Shown: positions 17,799 through 26,879 of the stretch, one piece after another
Numbering within the stretch: the stretch's first letter is position 1
Layout: each line of letters opens with the position of its first letter
Source: Roseimarinus sediminis
GTDB taxonomy: Bacteria > Bacteroidota > Bacteroidia > Bacteroidales > Prolixibacteraceae
Direction: 5' to 3'
NCBI RefSeq assembly: GCF_050433125.1
Contig: NZ_JBNPXV010000007.1
Span: 1 to 64,000 of the forward strand
Length of the DNA stretch: 64,000 nt
Translations under genes and position numbers: made by a program
The notes under the pieces: model-generated
The model's input: only the letters and a program-made list of their open reading frames with translations
Told to the model about the DNA's origin: nothing
Database searches by the model: none

Positions 17799-18674
17799 TT
17801 ATTTGCCTCTTTTTTTGAAAAGGGTCATGAGTGATTTAACGTAATCTTCGCGGGTGTTGATATTCACATAATCGACACCGGTTTTTGTAAAGGCTTCGTC
17901 GAGCTGGGTGCTGAGTTGTTTCCACCAATGGGCATAGGCACCTCTTACTTTACTGCTCGAAGTATCGACCCAGGTATATTTTCCGGTTTCGGCATCTTTC
18001 AGTTTGATCATGCCGATGGATGGCAATTCAGCCTCGCGCTCATCGAATACCCTTAGTCCGACCACATCGTGCTTATTATTGGCAATGCTGAGTGCCTTTT
18101 GTAAGTGATGATTTTCATCGATGAAATCGGAAATTATAAAGGCAGTGCATCGCTTTTTGATGGCATTGGTGAGGTACTCCAGTGCATTGGTCAGGTTGGT
18201 TGCCTTGCTTTCGGGCTCAAAATCGATCAGCTCCCTGATGATACGCAAAATGTGACTCTTGCCCTTTTTGGGCGGGATAAATTTCTCAATTTGATCGGAA
18301 AAAAAGATGACACCAATCTTGTCGTTGTTTTGTATTGCAGAAAATGCCAGCACAGCAGCAATTTCTGTAATAACATTCTTTTTGTATTTATCCCAGGTGC
18401 CAAAATTTCGTGAAGCACTCACATCAATCAGCATCATGACTGTCAGTTCGCGTTCTTCTTCAAAAACCTTAACAAAGGGTTTGTTGTAGCGGGCAGTAAC
18501 ATTCCAGTCGATGTTCCGGATGTCGTCGCCAAACTGATATTCGCGCACTTCGCTGAAGGCCATACCACGGCCTTTGAAGGCCGAATGGTATTCCCCCGCA
18601 AAGATATTACGCGATAAGCCCCGCGTTTTAATCTCAATCTTTCTGACTCTTTTTAATAGCTCGGTATGTTCCAT
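17799..18674 (-). CDS. DUF58 domain protein (MoxR-associated VWA-like)
   Basis: A 291-residue cytoplasmic protein with the DUF58 signature GMAFSEVREYQFGDDIRNID followed by W-N-V-T-A-R, and a VWA-like fold with a MIDAS-type sequence LIDVSAS at about residue 107. DUF58 proteins are encoded next to MoxR ATPases and are considered their partners. The gene follows moxR by 112 bases and starts the run of tightly packed bat genes, so all are likely one transcript. Confidence 0.92.
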   Translation of the reverse strand: MEHTELLKRVRKIEIKTRGLSRNIFAGEYHSAFKGRGMAFSEVREYQFGDDIRNIDWNVTARYNKPFVKVFEEERELTVMMLIDVSASRNFGTWDKYKKNVITEIAAVLAFSAIQNNDKIGVIFFSDQIEKFIPPKKGKSHILRIIRELIDFEPESKATNLTNALEYLTNAIKKRCTAFIISDFIDENHHLQKALSIANNKHDVVGLRVFDEREAELPSIGMIKLKDAETGKYTWVDTSSSKVRGAYAHWWKQLSTQLDEAFTKTGVDYVNINTREDYVKSLMTLFKKRGK

Positions 18675-18786
18675 AAGATGCCCTTTTCACTTAGGGATAA
18701 AAGTTAAAACAGCTGTCTGTGTTTATTCTTCATTGCATGTTGGTGAGGATTTCAACTTCCTCCTCCTGGTAGCTGTAATGCTATTG

Positions 18787-19782
18787 CTATGGAACTTCTA
18801 CCGTATTCAGAATTTCGCTGATGATTTCTTCAGTGCTGAGGTTATTGGCCTCGGCTTCATAACTCAGTCCGATACGGTGGCGGAGTACATCGTGGCATAC
18901 CGCCCTGACATCCTCGGGAATTACATAACCCCTTCGTTTGATAAATGCATAGGCTTTTGCAGCTTGTGCCAGACTGATACTTGCACGGGGTGATGCTCCG
19001 TAGCTGATCATGTCGCTGTATTTTTCCAGTTGGTATTCGGCCGGAGTACGTGTGGCAAAAACGATGTCGACGATGTACTTCTGAATTTTCTCATCCATGT
19101 ACACTTCACGAACCACATCACGTGCCCTGATAATGTCCTCGGGTGTCAGTACCGTATTGGGGCTTGGGAATTTCTTCAGCAGGTTTTGCTGGATGATCAG
19201 TCTTTCTTCATCCTTCTTCGGATACGAAATCACCACTTTCAACATAAAACGGTCAACCTGTGCTTCGGGTAAAGGATAGGTTCCTTCCTGCTCAATGGGG
19301 TTTTGGGTGGCCATCACCAAAAAGGGTTCTTCGAGTGGATAGGTTTGATCGCCAATGGTGATTTGTCGTTCCTGCATGGCTTCGAGCAAAGCCGATTGAA
19401 CCTTGGCCGGGGCCCGGTTAATTTCGTCGGCGAGTACAAAATTGGTAAAGATAGGTCCTTTCTTTACTACAAATTCTTCATTTTTCTGACTGTAGATAAG
19501 GGTACCCAACAAGTCGGCAGGCAAGAGATCGGGGGTGAACTGGATCCTGGCAAAATCAGCATTCACAATTTTTGCAAGGGTGTTAATGGCCAGTGTTTTG
19601 GCCAGTCCCGGAACTCCTTCAAGCAGAATGTGCCCGTCGGAAAGTAAACCGATAAGCAAACTTTCAACCAGATGTTTCTGTCCAACGATGACCTTGTTCA
19701 TTTCCATGGTAAGCAGGTCGACAAACTGGCTTTCCTTTTCAATCTTCTCGTTCAAAGCCCTGATATCTGTACTAATTGTCAT
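18787..19782 (-). CDS. MoxR-family AAA+ ATPase
   Basis: A 331-residue AAA+ ATPase. The Walker A motif is GVPGLAKT (about residue 55), Walker B is LADEINRAP, sensor 1 is MATQNPIEQEGTYPLPEAQ, and the C-terminal lid domain (about 235-331) contains GASPRASI, all typical of the MoxR subfamily. These proteins act as chaperones for VWA-domain complexes. It is the first gene of the bat operon. A minus-strand TAAATTTG (complement of 19906-19913) fits the -7 promoter consensus about 125 bases upstream, although no matching -33 box is clear. Confidence 0.95.
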   Translation of the reverse strand: MTISTDIRALNEKIEKESQFVDLLTMEMNKVIVGQKHLVESLLIGLLSDGHILLEGVPGLAKTLAINTLAKIVNADFARIQFTPDLLPADLLGTLIYSQKNEEFVVKKGPIFTNFVLADEINRAPAKVQSALLEAMQERQITIGDQTYPLEEPFLVMATQNPIEQEGTYPLPEAQVDRFMLKVVISYPKKDEERLIIQQNLLKKFPSPNTVLTPEDIIRARDVVREVYMDEKIQKYIVDIVFATRTPAEYQLEKYSDMISYGASPRASISLAQAAKAYAFIKRRGYVIPEDVRAVCHDVLRHRIGLSYEAEANNLSTEEIISEILNTVEVP

Positions 19783-20139
19783 ATTGTTAAATTATTAATG
19801 GTACTTAGTTGTTACTGATTAAATGCAATGGTAAAACAAAAAAAGATGAAAGGAGTTTTGTTTTTATTCCTCCTGTTTTTTCGAACCACGAAATTAAAAG
19901 ATTGCCAAATTTACAGAAATGTTGTGCCGTTAAAAAATGTTAAGTAAAATTAAGTGAAATACATTGTTAAGTAGCAGTATAGCAATGTTTAGGAGTTGAG
20001 TGGGCAATGTGGTTTTTAACTTATGGCCTGAGTTAGTGAAAAAATGTAAAAAGAAAAGTGCGCAGAATGTGCCATTTTATCAGTTTGCGCAAGGCAATTC
20101 ATCGCGCTGTTATATCTTTGCAAAGAAAGCCAAAAACGA
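19783..20139. other. Divergent promoter region of moxR and truA
   Basis: About 357 AT-rich bases. On the minus strand TAAATTTG (19906-19913) may be the -7 box of the moxR-bat operon. On the plus strand TATCTTTG at 20113-20120 fits the -7 consensus for truA, 20 bases before its ATG, with TTTG at 20084-20087, a somewhat long spacing. No coding frame was seen. Confidence 0.45.
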
Positions 20140-20916
20140 ATGCAACGATATTTTGTACAAATAGCCTACAATGGCACAGCTTATCACGGATGGCAGTTTC
20201 AGCCCAATGCCATGACGGTACAGGAAACCCTGAACAAGGCTTTTTCAACCATTTTACGCGAAGATATTAATCTCGTTGGTGCAGGTCGTACCGATACCGG
20301 AGTTCATGCTTCTTTCTTTGTGGCGCATTTCGAAACTGAAAACGAAATTGCTGATTGTGGCCGCCTGGTGTTTAAACTGAACAGTTTTTTAGCCAACGAT
20401 GTAAGGGTTGATACTATTTTCAGGGTGGACGAATCGATGCATGCCCGTTTTAGTGCTTTGTCGCGTACTTATCATTATTATTTTGCAAGCCAGAAACAAC
20501 CTTTTGGAAACGACATTACCGTTTTTCTTCCATCGAAGCCCGATGTTGAACTGATGAACGAAGCTGCGCGCAGTTTATTCGACTATGTCGATTTTACATC
20601 GTTTAGTAAGCTGCATACCGATGTGAAAACCAACAACTGTTTGATCATGAAGGCTGAATGGCAGCAGAAGCATGATTTGCTGGTTTTTGAGATCAAAGCC
20701 GACCGCTTTTTGCGCAACATGGTAAGGGCCATTGTGGGGACGCTGTTAAAGGTGGGGCTAAGGCAAATCACGCTGGATGAATTCAAACAGATTATTGAAA
20801 TGAAAGATCGAAGTCGTGCAGGGGCATCGGTACCAGGATGTGGCCTGTTTCTTTCCGATATTGAATATCCCGAGCCGGTGAACAGTCTGCTGATTCGCAG
20901 GTTTGCCATCGAGTAG
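20140..20916 (+). CDS. truA: tRNA pseudouridine(38-40) synthase
   Basis: A 258-residue TruA, which isomerises uridines 38-40 of the tRNA anticodon stem to pseudouridine. The catalytic Asp52 lies in GAGRTDTGVHA. The N-terminal strand (RYFVQIAYNGTAYHGWQ) and the later RFLRNMVRAIVGTLL segment are family landmarks. Length is normal. The ATG at 20140 lies 20 bases after a TATCTTTG -7 box. Confidence 0.95.
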   Translation: MQRYFVQIAYNGTAYHGWQFQPNAMTVQETLNKAFSTILREDINLVGAGRTDTGVHASFFVAHFETENEIADCGRLVFKLNSFLANDVRVDTIFRVDESMHARFSALSRTYHYYFASQKQPFGNDITVFLPSKPDVELMNEAARSLFDYVDFTSFSKLHTDVKTNNCLIMKAEWQQKHDLLVFEIKADRFLRNMVRAIVGTLLKVGLRQITLDEFKQIIEMKDRSRAGASVPGCGLFLSDIEYPEPVNSLLIRRFAIE

Positions 20917-21230
20917 GATGAATGGTACGATTCCTTTTAGCCAGGCAAATCCGGATGCAACAATCATCATCTTAGGTAATCAGCAGGCTGAAAAACTTAA
21001 TCAAAGATTAACATGGTCTGTTTCCGATATTTAGTAAGTGCTGTTCTAATGCCTGAACCCCCTTGTCAGCAACATTTCCAACTTTAGCCTTGTAAGGCAA
21101 TTGTCAACTGTTATTCCAAAAACCGGTTGCTTTCTGTACATAAACATTTCATTGCTTTCCAAAGTTTTAGTATCTTCATGGCTCACTTGTCTTTTTAGGG
21201 GAAAAGAAAAGATCATAAATTTTGGGGAGT
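20917..21230. other. Intergenic region after truA
   Basis: About 314 bases with no plausible gene. The last part carries the ribosome binding site for the next gene (GGGGAG directly before the ATG at 21231). No terminator with a good T tract was seen after truA. Confidence 0.4.
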
Positions 21231-21905
21231 ATGAGATACGTGCTGGTGTTATTACCGATGCTCATTGCATCGTTTTTTGTTAAAGGGGTTGAACCTGTTC
21301 AGAATATTCACAAGGATTCAATAGAAGTTAAACTCGATCGCTTATGGCAGGAACTGGGAAGCAACAAGGAAGTTACAGAAGAACTGATGCCTCAGTTTCT
21401 GGCGGCACTTGAATACTTTCCAGAATTGAAGCACTTAAAAATAAAGGTGGTTCGCAGGGATATCAAAACAACCATGCAGTGCCGTCCCCGGTGGGATTTC
21501 TTTTTGCACCAGCGCGACCAGCGTACTTATCTGATTGTCGTCGACAAGGAAAAAGAGGGTTTCGATGGTGTGCTGTTTGAAGAACTTCCGCTGAATGCCC
21601 AGGTTGGTGTATTTGGTCATGAGCTGGCCCATGTTTTAGATTACTCAGGGAGAAACACATTGGAAGTCATTGCCTTGGGTGTTCGCTATCTGAACAAAAA
21701 TCAGCGTCGCCTGATAGAAAACCGGGTTGACCTGCTGGCCATCAACAAAGGATTGGGCTTTCAGATCAACGATTTCTCAAAGTATGTGTTTGAAGATGCT
21801 GATGTTTCACACAACTATCTGAATTTTAAAAAGCGCTTTTATTTCCAACCCGGGCAAATCATGCAATTTATAATTAAGTCGCCACTCTATGTCGATCTCG
21901 ATTGA
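21231..21905 (+). CDS. Secreted HExxH metalloprotease-like protein
   Basis: About 224 residues from the ATG at 21231, which is preceded by GGGGAG; a TTG nine bases earlier is in frame but poorer. A signal peptide (MRYVLVLLPMLIASFFVKG) precedes a compact domain with a zinc-binding HExxH (GVFGHELAHVLDY, about residues 127-139) and a downstream block ENRVDLLAINKGLG whose Asp or Glu may be the third ligand. The pattern resembles gluzincin-like peptidase families, but the exact family is not recognised. Substrate unknown. It stands alone, converging with the SOD-like gene. Confidence 0.65.
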   Translation: MRYVLVLLPMLIASFFVKGVEPVQNIHKDSIEVKLDRLWQELGSNKEVTEELMPQFLAALEYFPELKHLKIKVVRRDIKTTMQCRPRWDFFLHQRDQRTYLIVVDKEKEGFDGVLFEELPLNAQVGVFGHELAHVLDYSGRNTLEVIALGVRYLNKNQRRLIENRVDLLAINKGLGFQINDFSKYVFEDADVSHNYLNFKKRFYFQPGQIMQFIIKSPLYVDLD

Positions 21906-21922
21906 TTACACAAGCACTTGCT

Positions 21923-22609
21923 TCATTTCAATTGTTTGAAACGTGCACTGACTTCGCTCCAGTTGATAATTCCCCAAACTGCATTTAAATACGCCGTTGT
22001 ATTGTTGTGAAACTTGTTTTCATAAGCATGATCCCACAGGTCGATGGCCAAAAGCGGGCTTCCTGCTTTATTTTTATGTTTCATTAGCGGGTTCAGGTTG
22101 TGGGGCGTATTCGTAATATCAAGCTTTCCATGCTTGTTCAATACCAACCAAAGCCATCCCTGCTCATCGATTGTACTTCCCGAACGAATCAGTTCATCCT
22201 TTAAGCGGTAGAAAGTGCCAAAGCGGCTGTTGATTTCGGCTAATAAATCGATGGAGGCAATGCCACAATAAGGACTTAAATTATCCCAAAACGACTGATG
22301 GTTATATACTGCGGCGGCCGAATCAACCAGTTCATCGGGATAGTCGTCGGGATGTTGCAGGAGTTGGATAATGCTCTGAGGCTGCGGGTCGATATGGGCC
22401 AGTTCATCAAGCAAGACTTCAAAACTGCGCCAGTGAAAATTAAAATAGTGGTCCTTGATGTTGGTAGCATCCGCTATTTTAGATAAAGCAGAATAAGAGT
22501 AGGGCAACTTAGGTGGAGGGAATTGGCTGCTTACTGCTCTTGTTTCCGTATTTTTTTGATTTCCCCAGTAGTGCAGGTGTATCTTTTTTTCTTTCATTTT
22601 TGTATCCAT
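21923..22609 (-). CDS. Fe/Mn superoxide dismutase family protein, atypical
   Basis: A 228-residue member of the Fe/Mn superoxide dismutase fold. All four metal ligands can be aligned: His54 (HYFNFHW), His104 (YNHQSFW), Asp190 and His194 (IDLWDHAYENKF). The second shell is unusual. The canonical HYGKHHxxY stretch is changed so that the gateway Tyr is Ser62 or Phe63, the FeSOD Gln69 position is Ala (SAAAVYNH), and the MnSOD Gln146 region reads TPHNLNP, so a His may replace the Gln. About 30 extra residues precede the fold (ATG at 22609; a second ATG at 22597 is possible). No signal peptide is apparent. It may be a true SOD with altered metal preference or a diverged relative. It is divergent from an aminotransferase gene, with a shared inverted repeat. 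Confidence 0.75.
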   Translation of the reverse strand: MDTKMKEKKIHLHYWGNQKNTETRAVSSQFPPPKLPYSYSALSKIADATNIKDHYFNFHWRSFEVLLDELAHIDPQPQSIIQLLQHPDDYPDELVDSAAAVYNHQSFWDNLSPYCGIASIDLLAEINSRFGTFYRLKDELIRSGSTIDEQGWLWLVLNKHGKLDITNTPHNLNPLMKHKNKAGSPLLAIDLWDHAYENKFHNNTTAYLNAVWGIINWSEVSARFKQLK

Positions 22610-22652
22610 GGCTCTAATGTTAAAAGTTGAATTAAAAAAGATGATTGCCTAT

Positions 22653-22723
22653 ACAAGGTACTTTATATTGCAGGCAAAATCAATCGTTTTAAGCTTTTTT
22701 ATAAATTACCGAAGTACCTTGTA
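22653..22723. promoter_or_regulatory. 12-bp perfect inverted repeat between divergent genes
   Basis: TACAAGGTACTT (22653-22664) and its exact reverse complement AAGTACCTTGTA (22712-22723) are separated by 47 bases. The repeat lies in the 173-base gap between the SOD-like gene (minus) and the aminotransferase gene (plus). The right arm contains the CTTG that serves as -33 element of the aminotransferase promoter, so a protein bound to the arms would touch that promoter. Confidence 0.55.
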
Positions 22724-22748
22724 ATGCGCCTGTGTATTTATATCTTTG
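22718..22748 (+). promoter_or_regulatory. Bacteroidota-type promoter of the aminotransferase gene
   Basis: CTTG at 22718-22721 and TATCTTTG at 22741-22748 are 19 bases apart, a good match to the -33/-7 arrangement (TTTG and TAnnTTTG). The ATG at 22783 lies 34 bases further on. Confidence 0.65.
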
Positions 22749-22782
22749 ATTGTATTATTTAATTGAATTAGCTGCTTATAAA

Positions 22783-23604
22783 ATGAATGAAAAGAAGCAA
22801 ATGCTGATTTGGAACGGACAGCTGGTGAATGAAGCGGATTGGGCGGATCCCTTTTATGAGGACAGTACCAGGGTGTACGAGGTACTACGACTGATTTGTT
22901 TTGTACCCTTGTTCTGGGATGATCACTGGCAGCGCCTCCTTGCTTCCTGCCGTTTGATGGGCTGTACGCTGGAAGCCCGATCAAATGAAATGCTCGACAG
23001 GGTAATCAGTCTGGCTAAAGCCAATCATGTGGCTGAAGGCAATGTGATGATCACCATTTTTATTGGCAGTGAAAAACCCGGCATACTGATCCGTTTCATT
23101 CCTCATGTTTATCCCACCGAACAGCAATATGAAGGGGGGATCGAAGCGGGCGTGTTGCATGCCGAACGAGTCAGGCCCCCGGCCAAAGTGGTTCAAAGCA
23201 CAGTACGTCAGGCAGCCAATCAAATCATCGCCGAAACGGGCGTTTACGAAGTACTCCTGCTGAACCGAAACAATGAGCTGACCGAAGGCAGCCGTTCGAA
23301 TTTGGTGCTCATCAGCAACAACGAGTTGTATACCGCCCCATTGAAGCAGGTACTTCGGGGGATTACCCTGACCAGGGTACTTGAATTGAGCAGGAAGTTA
23401 AATTATCCCATCCATTTTAAGGCATTTACCCTTGAGCAACTGGAGCAGGCCGATGCGCTTTTTATTACCGGAACCTCACCAAAGGTATTGCCGGTGTGTT
23501 GTATAGGGCAGTACCATTTCAATGTGAAGCATCCCATCCTGCAAACTTTGGTAAAAGAATACAACATCCTGATGGATGCGGAAATAAAAAAGAGGAGATC
23601 CTAG
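22783..23604 (+). CDS. Aminotransferase class IV (PLP) protein
   Basis: About 273 residues from the ATG at 22783, chosen because it lies just after a good promoter and begins the conserved WNGQLVNEADW block. It belongs to fold-type IV PLP enzymes (branched-chain or D-amino-acid aminotransferases, aminodeoxychorismate lyase). Lys135 in PPAKVVQST is the likely PLP lysine, Glu in LTEGSRSNLVLI contacts the cofactor, and QVLRGITLTRVLEL holds the phosphate-binding turn. The ending FITGTSPKVLPV fits too. The similarity does not settle between ADC lyase (pabC) and an amino acid transaminase. The LRLICFVPLFWDDHWQRL region is closer to PabC-like enzymes. Confidence 0.82.
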   Translation: MNEKKQMLIWNGQLVNEADWADPFYEDSTRVYEVLRLICFVPLFWDDHWQRLLASCRLMGCTLEARSNEMLDRVISLAKANHVAEGNVMITIFIGSEKPGILIRFIPHVYPTEQQYEGGIEAGVLHAERVRPPAKVVQSTVRQAANQIIAETGVYEVLLLNRNNELTEGSRSNLVLISNNELYTAPLKQVLRGITLTRVLELSRKLNYPIHFKAFTLEQLEQADALFITGTSPKVLPVCCIGQYHFNVKHPILQTLVKEYNILMDAEIKKRRS

Positions 23605-23645
23605 CCGTGAACCTCCCCTTAAACTAAAACATGAAAATGCAAAAC

Positions 23646-24659
23646 TTATCGTAATGGATATTTTTTCAGAATTTCGCCTGAATTTTTCAGGATGTCGATG
23701 TATTGTGCACGTTTGTATGCATATTCATCGTTCAGTTGATCTTTTGAAAGCTTGCCTTTGAAGTCAGCAATCGATTGATATCCTTTCTGATCCATCCAGC
23801 CTTCGAGTTCTTCCAGTACTTTCTTCACATGACCGGTGCCATGTTCGTAGAAGGCACTTACCATTTGCACTGCATCGGCACCGGCAAGCAACATTTTAAC
23901 GACATCGTCGCTGGTTTTGATGCCCCGGTTGGCAATGATGTTCGATTTGATCTTATTAAATAAAAGACCCACATAGCGCAATGTGACCTGGTAATCTCCG
24001 GTCTTGGTCAGTTCCCATGGAAAATGAAAGGTTTCGCTTTCGGTGTTGATGTCGGGTTGAAAAAAGCGGTTGAAAACAACGACTGCATCGGCCCCGTTCT
24101 TGCTGAGTTGTTTGATAAAGTGCAGCGGATTGGTGTAGAAAGTGCTTAGCTTAACACTCACCGGAAGTTTAACTTCCTTCTTGATTTCTTTCAGAATGTT
24201 CAGTTGATGCTCTTCAATCATGCTGGCATCGGCATCGGCAGCAATGGGAACACGGTAGAAGTTGATTTCCAGTCCGTCGACTCCGGTTTCTTCGAGCAGT
24301 TGAGCATATTCAACCCAGGTTGGATTGTAAATGGCATTGATGCTTGCAATAACAGGAATGGAGAGCTGCTCCTTTAGTTTACGCACGGCCAGCAAGTGTT
24401 CCTGTGGCCCGGCGTGTTCAATTGAAGGAAAAATCTTTTCCATCTCCGCATTGCGATAGTCGTATTCATGAATGTCCTCATCGAGCTGTAAGCTTTCAAG
24501 TTGAATCTGCTCTTCGAATAACGATTTATAAACTACCGCAGATACTCCTGCTTCTTCTGCTCTTTTGATCTGGTCGATATCGTTTACCATGTTGCTTGCA
24601 CCCAGAATGATTGGGTTTTTCAAGCCGATACCCATGTAAGATGTTGTTAGATTAGCCAT
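23646..24659 (-). CDS. Dihydroorotate dehydrogenase-like flavoprotein
   Basis: A 337-residue TIM-barrel protein of the DHOD class 1 superfamily. It begins with the usual LTTSYMGIGLKNPIILGASN and has FMN-binding signatures (VKLSTFYTNP, IIANRGIKTSDD, AGADAVQMVSAFYEHG). The catalytic-loop region that in PyrD reads N-x-S/C-C-P-N is here EINFYRVPIAADAD, without the base Cys or Ser. Therefore it is unlikely to oxidise dihydroorotate itself; this family occurs widely in Bacteroidota and Cyanobacteria with unknown substrate. Length and frame are intact. Divergent from the 5'-nucleotidase gene. Confidence 0.85.
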   Translation of the reverse strand: MANLTTSYMGIGLKNPIILGASNMVNDIDQIKRAEEAGVSAVVYKSLFEEQIQLESLQLDEDIHEYDYRNAEMEKIFPSIEHAGPQEHLLAVRKLKEQLSIPVIASINAIYNPTWVEYAQLLEETGVDGLEINFYRVPIAADADASMIEEHQLNILKEIKKEVKLPVSVKLSTFYTNPLHFIKQLSKNGADAVVVFNRFFQPDINTESETFHFPWELTKTGDYQVTLRYVGLLFNKIKSNIIANRGIKTSDDVVKMLLAGADAVQMVSAFYEHGTGHVKKVLEELEGWMDQKGYQSIADFKGKLSKDQLNDEYAYKRAQYIDILKNSGEILKKYPLR

Positions 24660-24783
24660 ATTGAATAATTTTTATTATGATCTTAAGACTTCAGAAAGAA
24701 AAACAATCGTTTCGTTTGTTTTGTTTGAATTATTCGGGATATGTTGTGTAATATTTTGTTAACACAGATTTCATATCCTCTTT

Positions 24784-26667
24784 ATGCTTAACTTGCTGTC
24801 GAGTTATATTTTCAGCAGAAAAAACAGGGAGATGATCACATTTATTTTTGATGTTCAACTTACCGGCTCAAAAGGTCTGGTGAGGAAATATGCATTTTTA
24901 TTGGCTGCAAGCTTATTTTTTGCCTTGACACTTCAGGCGCAGGATCTGCTTATTTTACATACCAACGATATTCATTCTCATTTGAATGGTTTTTCACCCG
25001 AAGCCGAGTACACACCCCTGCTTGCAGATGAAGATCCGACCCGTGGCGGTCTGTCACGTATTGCTGGCTTTATTGGTACGCAGAAGGAAAAGCACCCCGA
25101 TGAACTGCTGGTGCTCGACGGAGGCGATTTCCTGATGGGCACGCTTTTTCAAACCATCGAAACCGATCATGGCTTTCAACTTCGACTCATGAAAAAAATG
25201 GGCTACGACTTCCTGGCCATTGGGAACCATGAATTCGATTTTGGTCCCGATACGCTGGCTCAGATCATTCTGAGTGCCCGGGAACGCGGGCCAATTCCTC
25301 AGTTGCTCTGTGCCAATTACAAAGGGGCCGACCGCTCGAACGATGAACGCTTTTTACAACTATTTGCCGACAGCACCATTCTGCCTTACAGCATGGTCGA
25401 ACGCAATGGTTATCGCATCGGCATTTTCGGTTTGCTCGGGCACGACGCACAGGAATCGATTGCTTCCTACTATGGCATCAGCATTGAAAACCCTAAAAAG
25501 ACAGCACGAAATACAGCCCGCTATCTAAAACAAAAGGAAAAGGCCGACCTGGTCATTGCCTTGTCGCACAGCGGACTTGCCAGAGATAAGAAAGGTGAGT
25601 GGAAAGGAGAGGATTTTAGTTACGCCAAAGCAGCTTCCGACATCGACATCATCATTAGCGGACATTCGCATTCAAAATTGGAAAAGCCCCTGCAGGCAGG
25701 CAATGCCATCGTGGTTCAAACCGGAGCTCATGGTACCCATGTGGGGCGCATCGAAGTGCGTTTCGATTCGTTTGGAAAGCCGCTGGTACAGTACCAGCTG
25801 GTGCCAATGGATGATCGTATCGCCGCTGATCCTTCAATTCAAAATGAAATTGATGCCGAAGTGCCTGCCATTGAAGACAAGGTGCTTTCGAAGCTGGACG
25901 TCGGTTTTAATGAAAAGATTGTTGAAACATCGTTCGACCTGGTAATGAACGAGCACGAGCCCGGGAAAAGCAACCTGGGACCTTTTGTAGCCGATGCCAT
26001 TCATAACACACTCAATCAAAAATATCAACTTCAGGCCGATGTGGTGCTGGTGGCTGCCGGGGTGATTCGAAATAATATTCAAACAGGAAAGTCGGGCTAT
26101 CAGAACATCAGCGACCTTTTTAATGTGGTTCCCCTTGGAAAAGGGAAGGATGGGATACCAGGCACTCCGCTGGGCAGAGTTTATGTGAACGGACATGAAT
26201 TGAAACAAGTCATGGAGCTGGTACTGAGTGTTTACCGCATACGATCGAGTTTCTACCTTTATTTCTCAGGCATGCGGGTCGAATACCAGCCACATAAGGG
26301 CTTATTTAAAAAGATTTCGTCCATTCAGATCGGCAACGACCAGGAGGGCTATCGTTCAATTGACATCAGCAAACACAGCCGGGAACTGGTAGCGGTTGCA
26401 GCCAACTCGTACATGATTGGCTTTATTGGTCACCTGAAAAGCATGAGTAAGGGAATTGTCGATGTGGTGCCCAAAAATGCCGCTGGGGAAGCGGTGGCCA
26501 TTCATGAACTGATTCTGGATACTGATCCTGCAAGAGATGGAATACAGGAAGTCAAAGAATGGTTGTTGGTGTATCACTTTGTGAAAGCATTCAAGGATGC
26601 CGATGGCGACGGTGTACCTGAAATTCCTGAACATTACCGAAACAAAGGCAATCTGCTGATTGAATGA
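24784..26667 (+). CDS. Bifunctional metallophosphatase/5'-nucleotidase
   Basis: A secreted 5'-nucleotidase/UDP-sugar hydrolase type enzyme. The frame runs from 24784, but the signal peptide (VRKYAFLLAASLFFALTLQA) begins at a GTG at 24880, so the real start may be there. The metallophosphatase domain (about residues 55-330) has the dimetal motifs HTNDIHSH, LDGGDF, GNHEFDFG and SGHSHSK. The C-terminal 5'-nucleotidase domain (about 365-600) carries ADAIHN and the substrate pocket region VYRIRSSFYLYFSG. It releases phosphate from nucleotides outside the cytoplasm. In this window it joins other phosphate-related genes (Na/Pi, Pst), although not as an operon. Confidence 0.88.
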   Translation: MLNLLSSYIFSRKNREMITFIFDVQLTGSKGLVRKYAFLLAASLFFALTLQAQDLLILHTNDIHSHLNGFSPEAEYTPLLADEDPTRGGLSRIAGFIGTQKEKHPDELLVLDGGDFLMGTLFQTIETDHGFQLRLMKKMGYDFLAIGNHEFDFGPDTLAQIILSARERGPIPQLLCANYKGADRSNDERFLQLFADSTILPYSMVERNGYRIGIFGLLGHDAQESIASYYGISIENPKKTARNTARYLKQKEKADLVIALSHSGLARDKKGEWKGEDFSYAKAASDIDIIISGHSHSKLEKPLQAGNAIVVQTGAHGTHVGRIEVRFDSFGKPLVQYQLVPMDDRIAADPSIQNEIDAEVPAIEDKVLSKLDVGFNEKIVETSFDLVMNEHEPGKSNLGPFVADAIHNTLNQKYQLQADVVLVAAGVIRNNIQTGKSGYQNISDLFNVVPLGKGKDGIPGTPLGRVYVNGHELKQVMELVLSVYRIRSSFYLYFSGMRVEYQPHKGLFKKISSIQIGNDQEGYRSIDISKHSRELVAVAANSYMIGFIGHLKSMSKGIVDVVPKNAAGEAVAIHELILDTDPARDGIQEVKEWLLVYHFVKAFKDADGDGVPEIPEHYRNKGNLLIE

Positions 26668-26689
26668 TCAGAAACAAGAGGAAGAAGTC

Positions 26690-26850
26690 AGGAAGTCATT
26701 AAGGAAAAAGTCATTGAGTCAATAAGTCATTGATAAAGAGAGTTTATGAGAAGAAGGAAGATGGAGAAGATGGTATCAGGTATCAAGACAAAAAATAAGA
26801 AACAAGAAATAAGAAATAAGAAACAAGAAATGAGAATCAGAACCTAGGAC
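26690..26850. repeat. Low-complexity iterated-word intergenic DNA
   Basis: The gap between the 5'-nucleotidase and the dioxygenase gene holds iterated short words: AAGTCATT-type (about 26690-26735) and AAATAAGAAACAAG-type (about 26790-26835). The first word occurs again at 50070-50155 in this window. There is no coding frame. Such strings suggest slippage-driven growth or remains of a dispersed element. Confidence 0.55.
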
Positions 26851-26879
26851 ATAGGACTTGGAAACTTTCCCAGGTCTTT

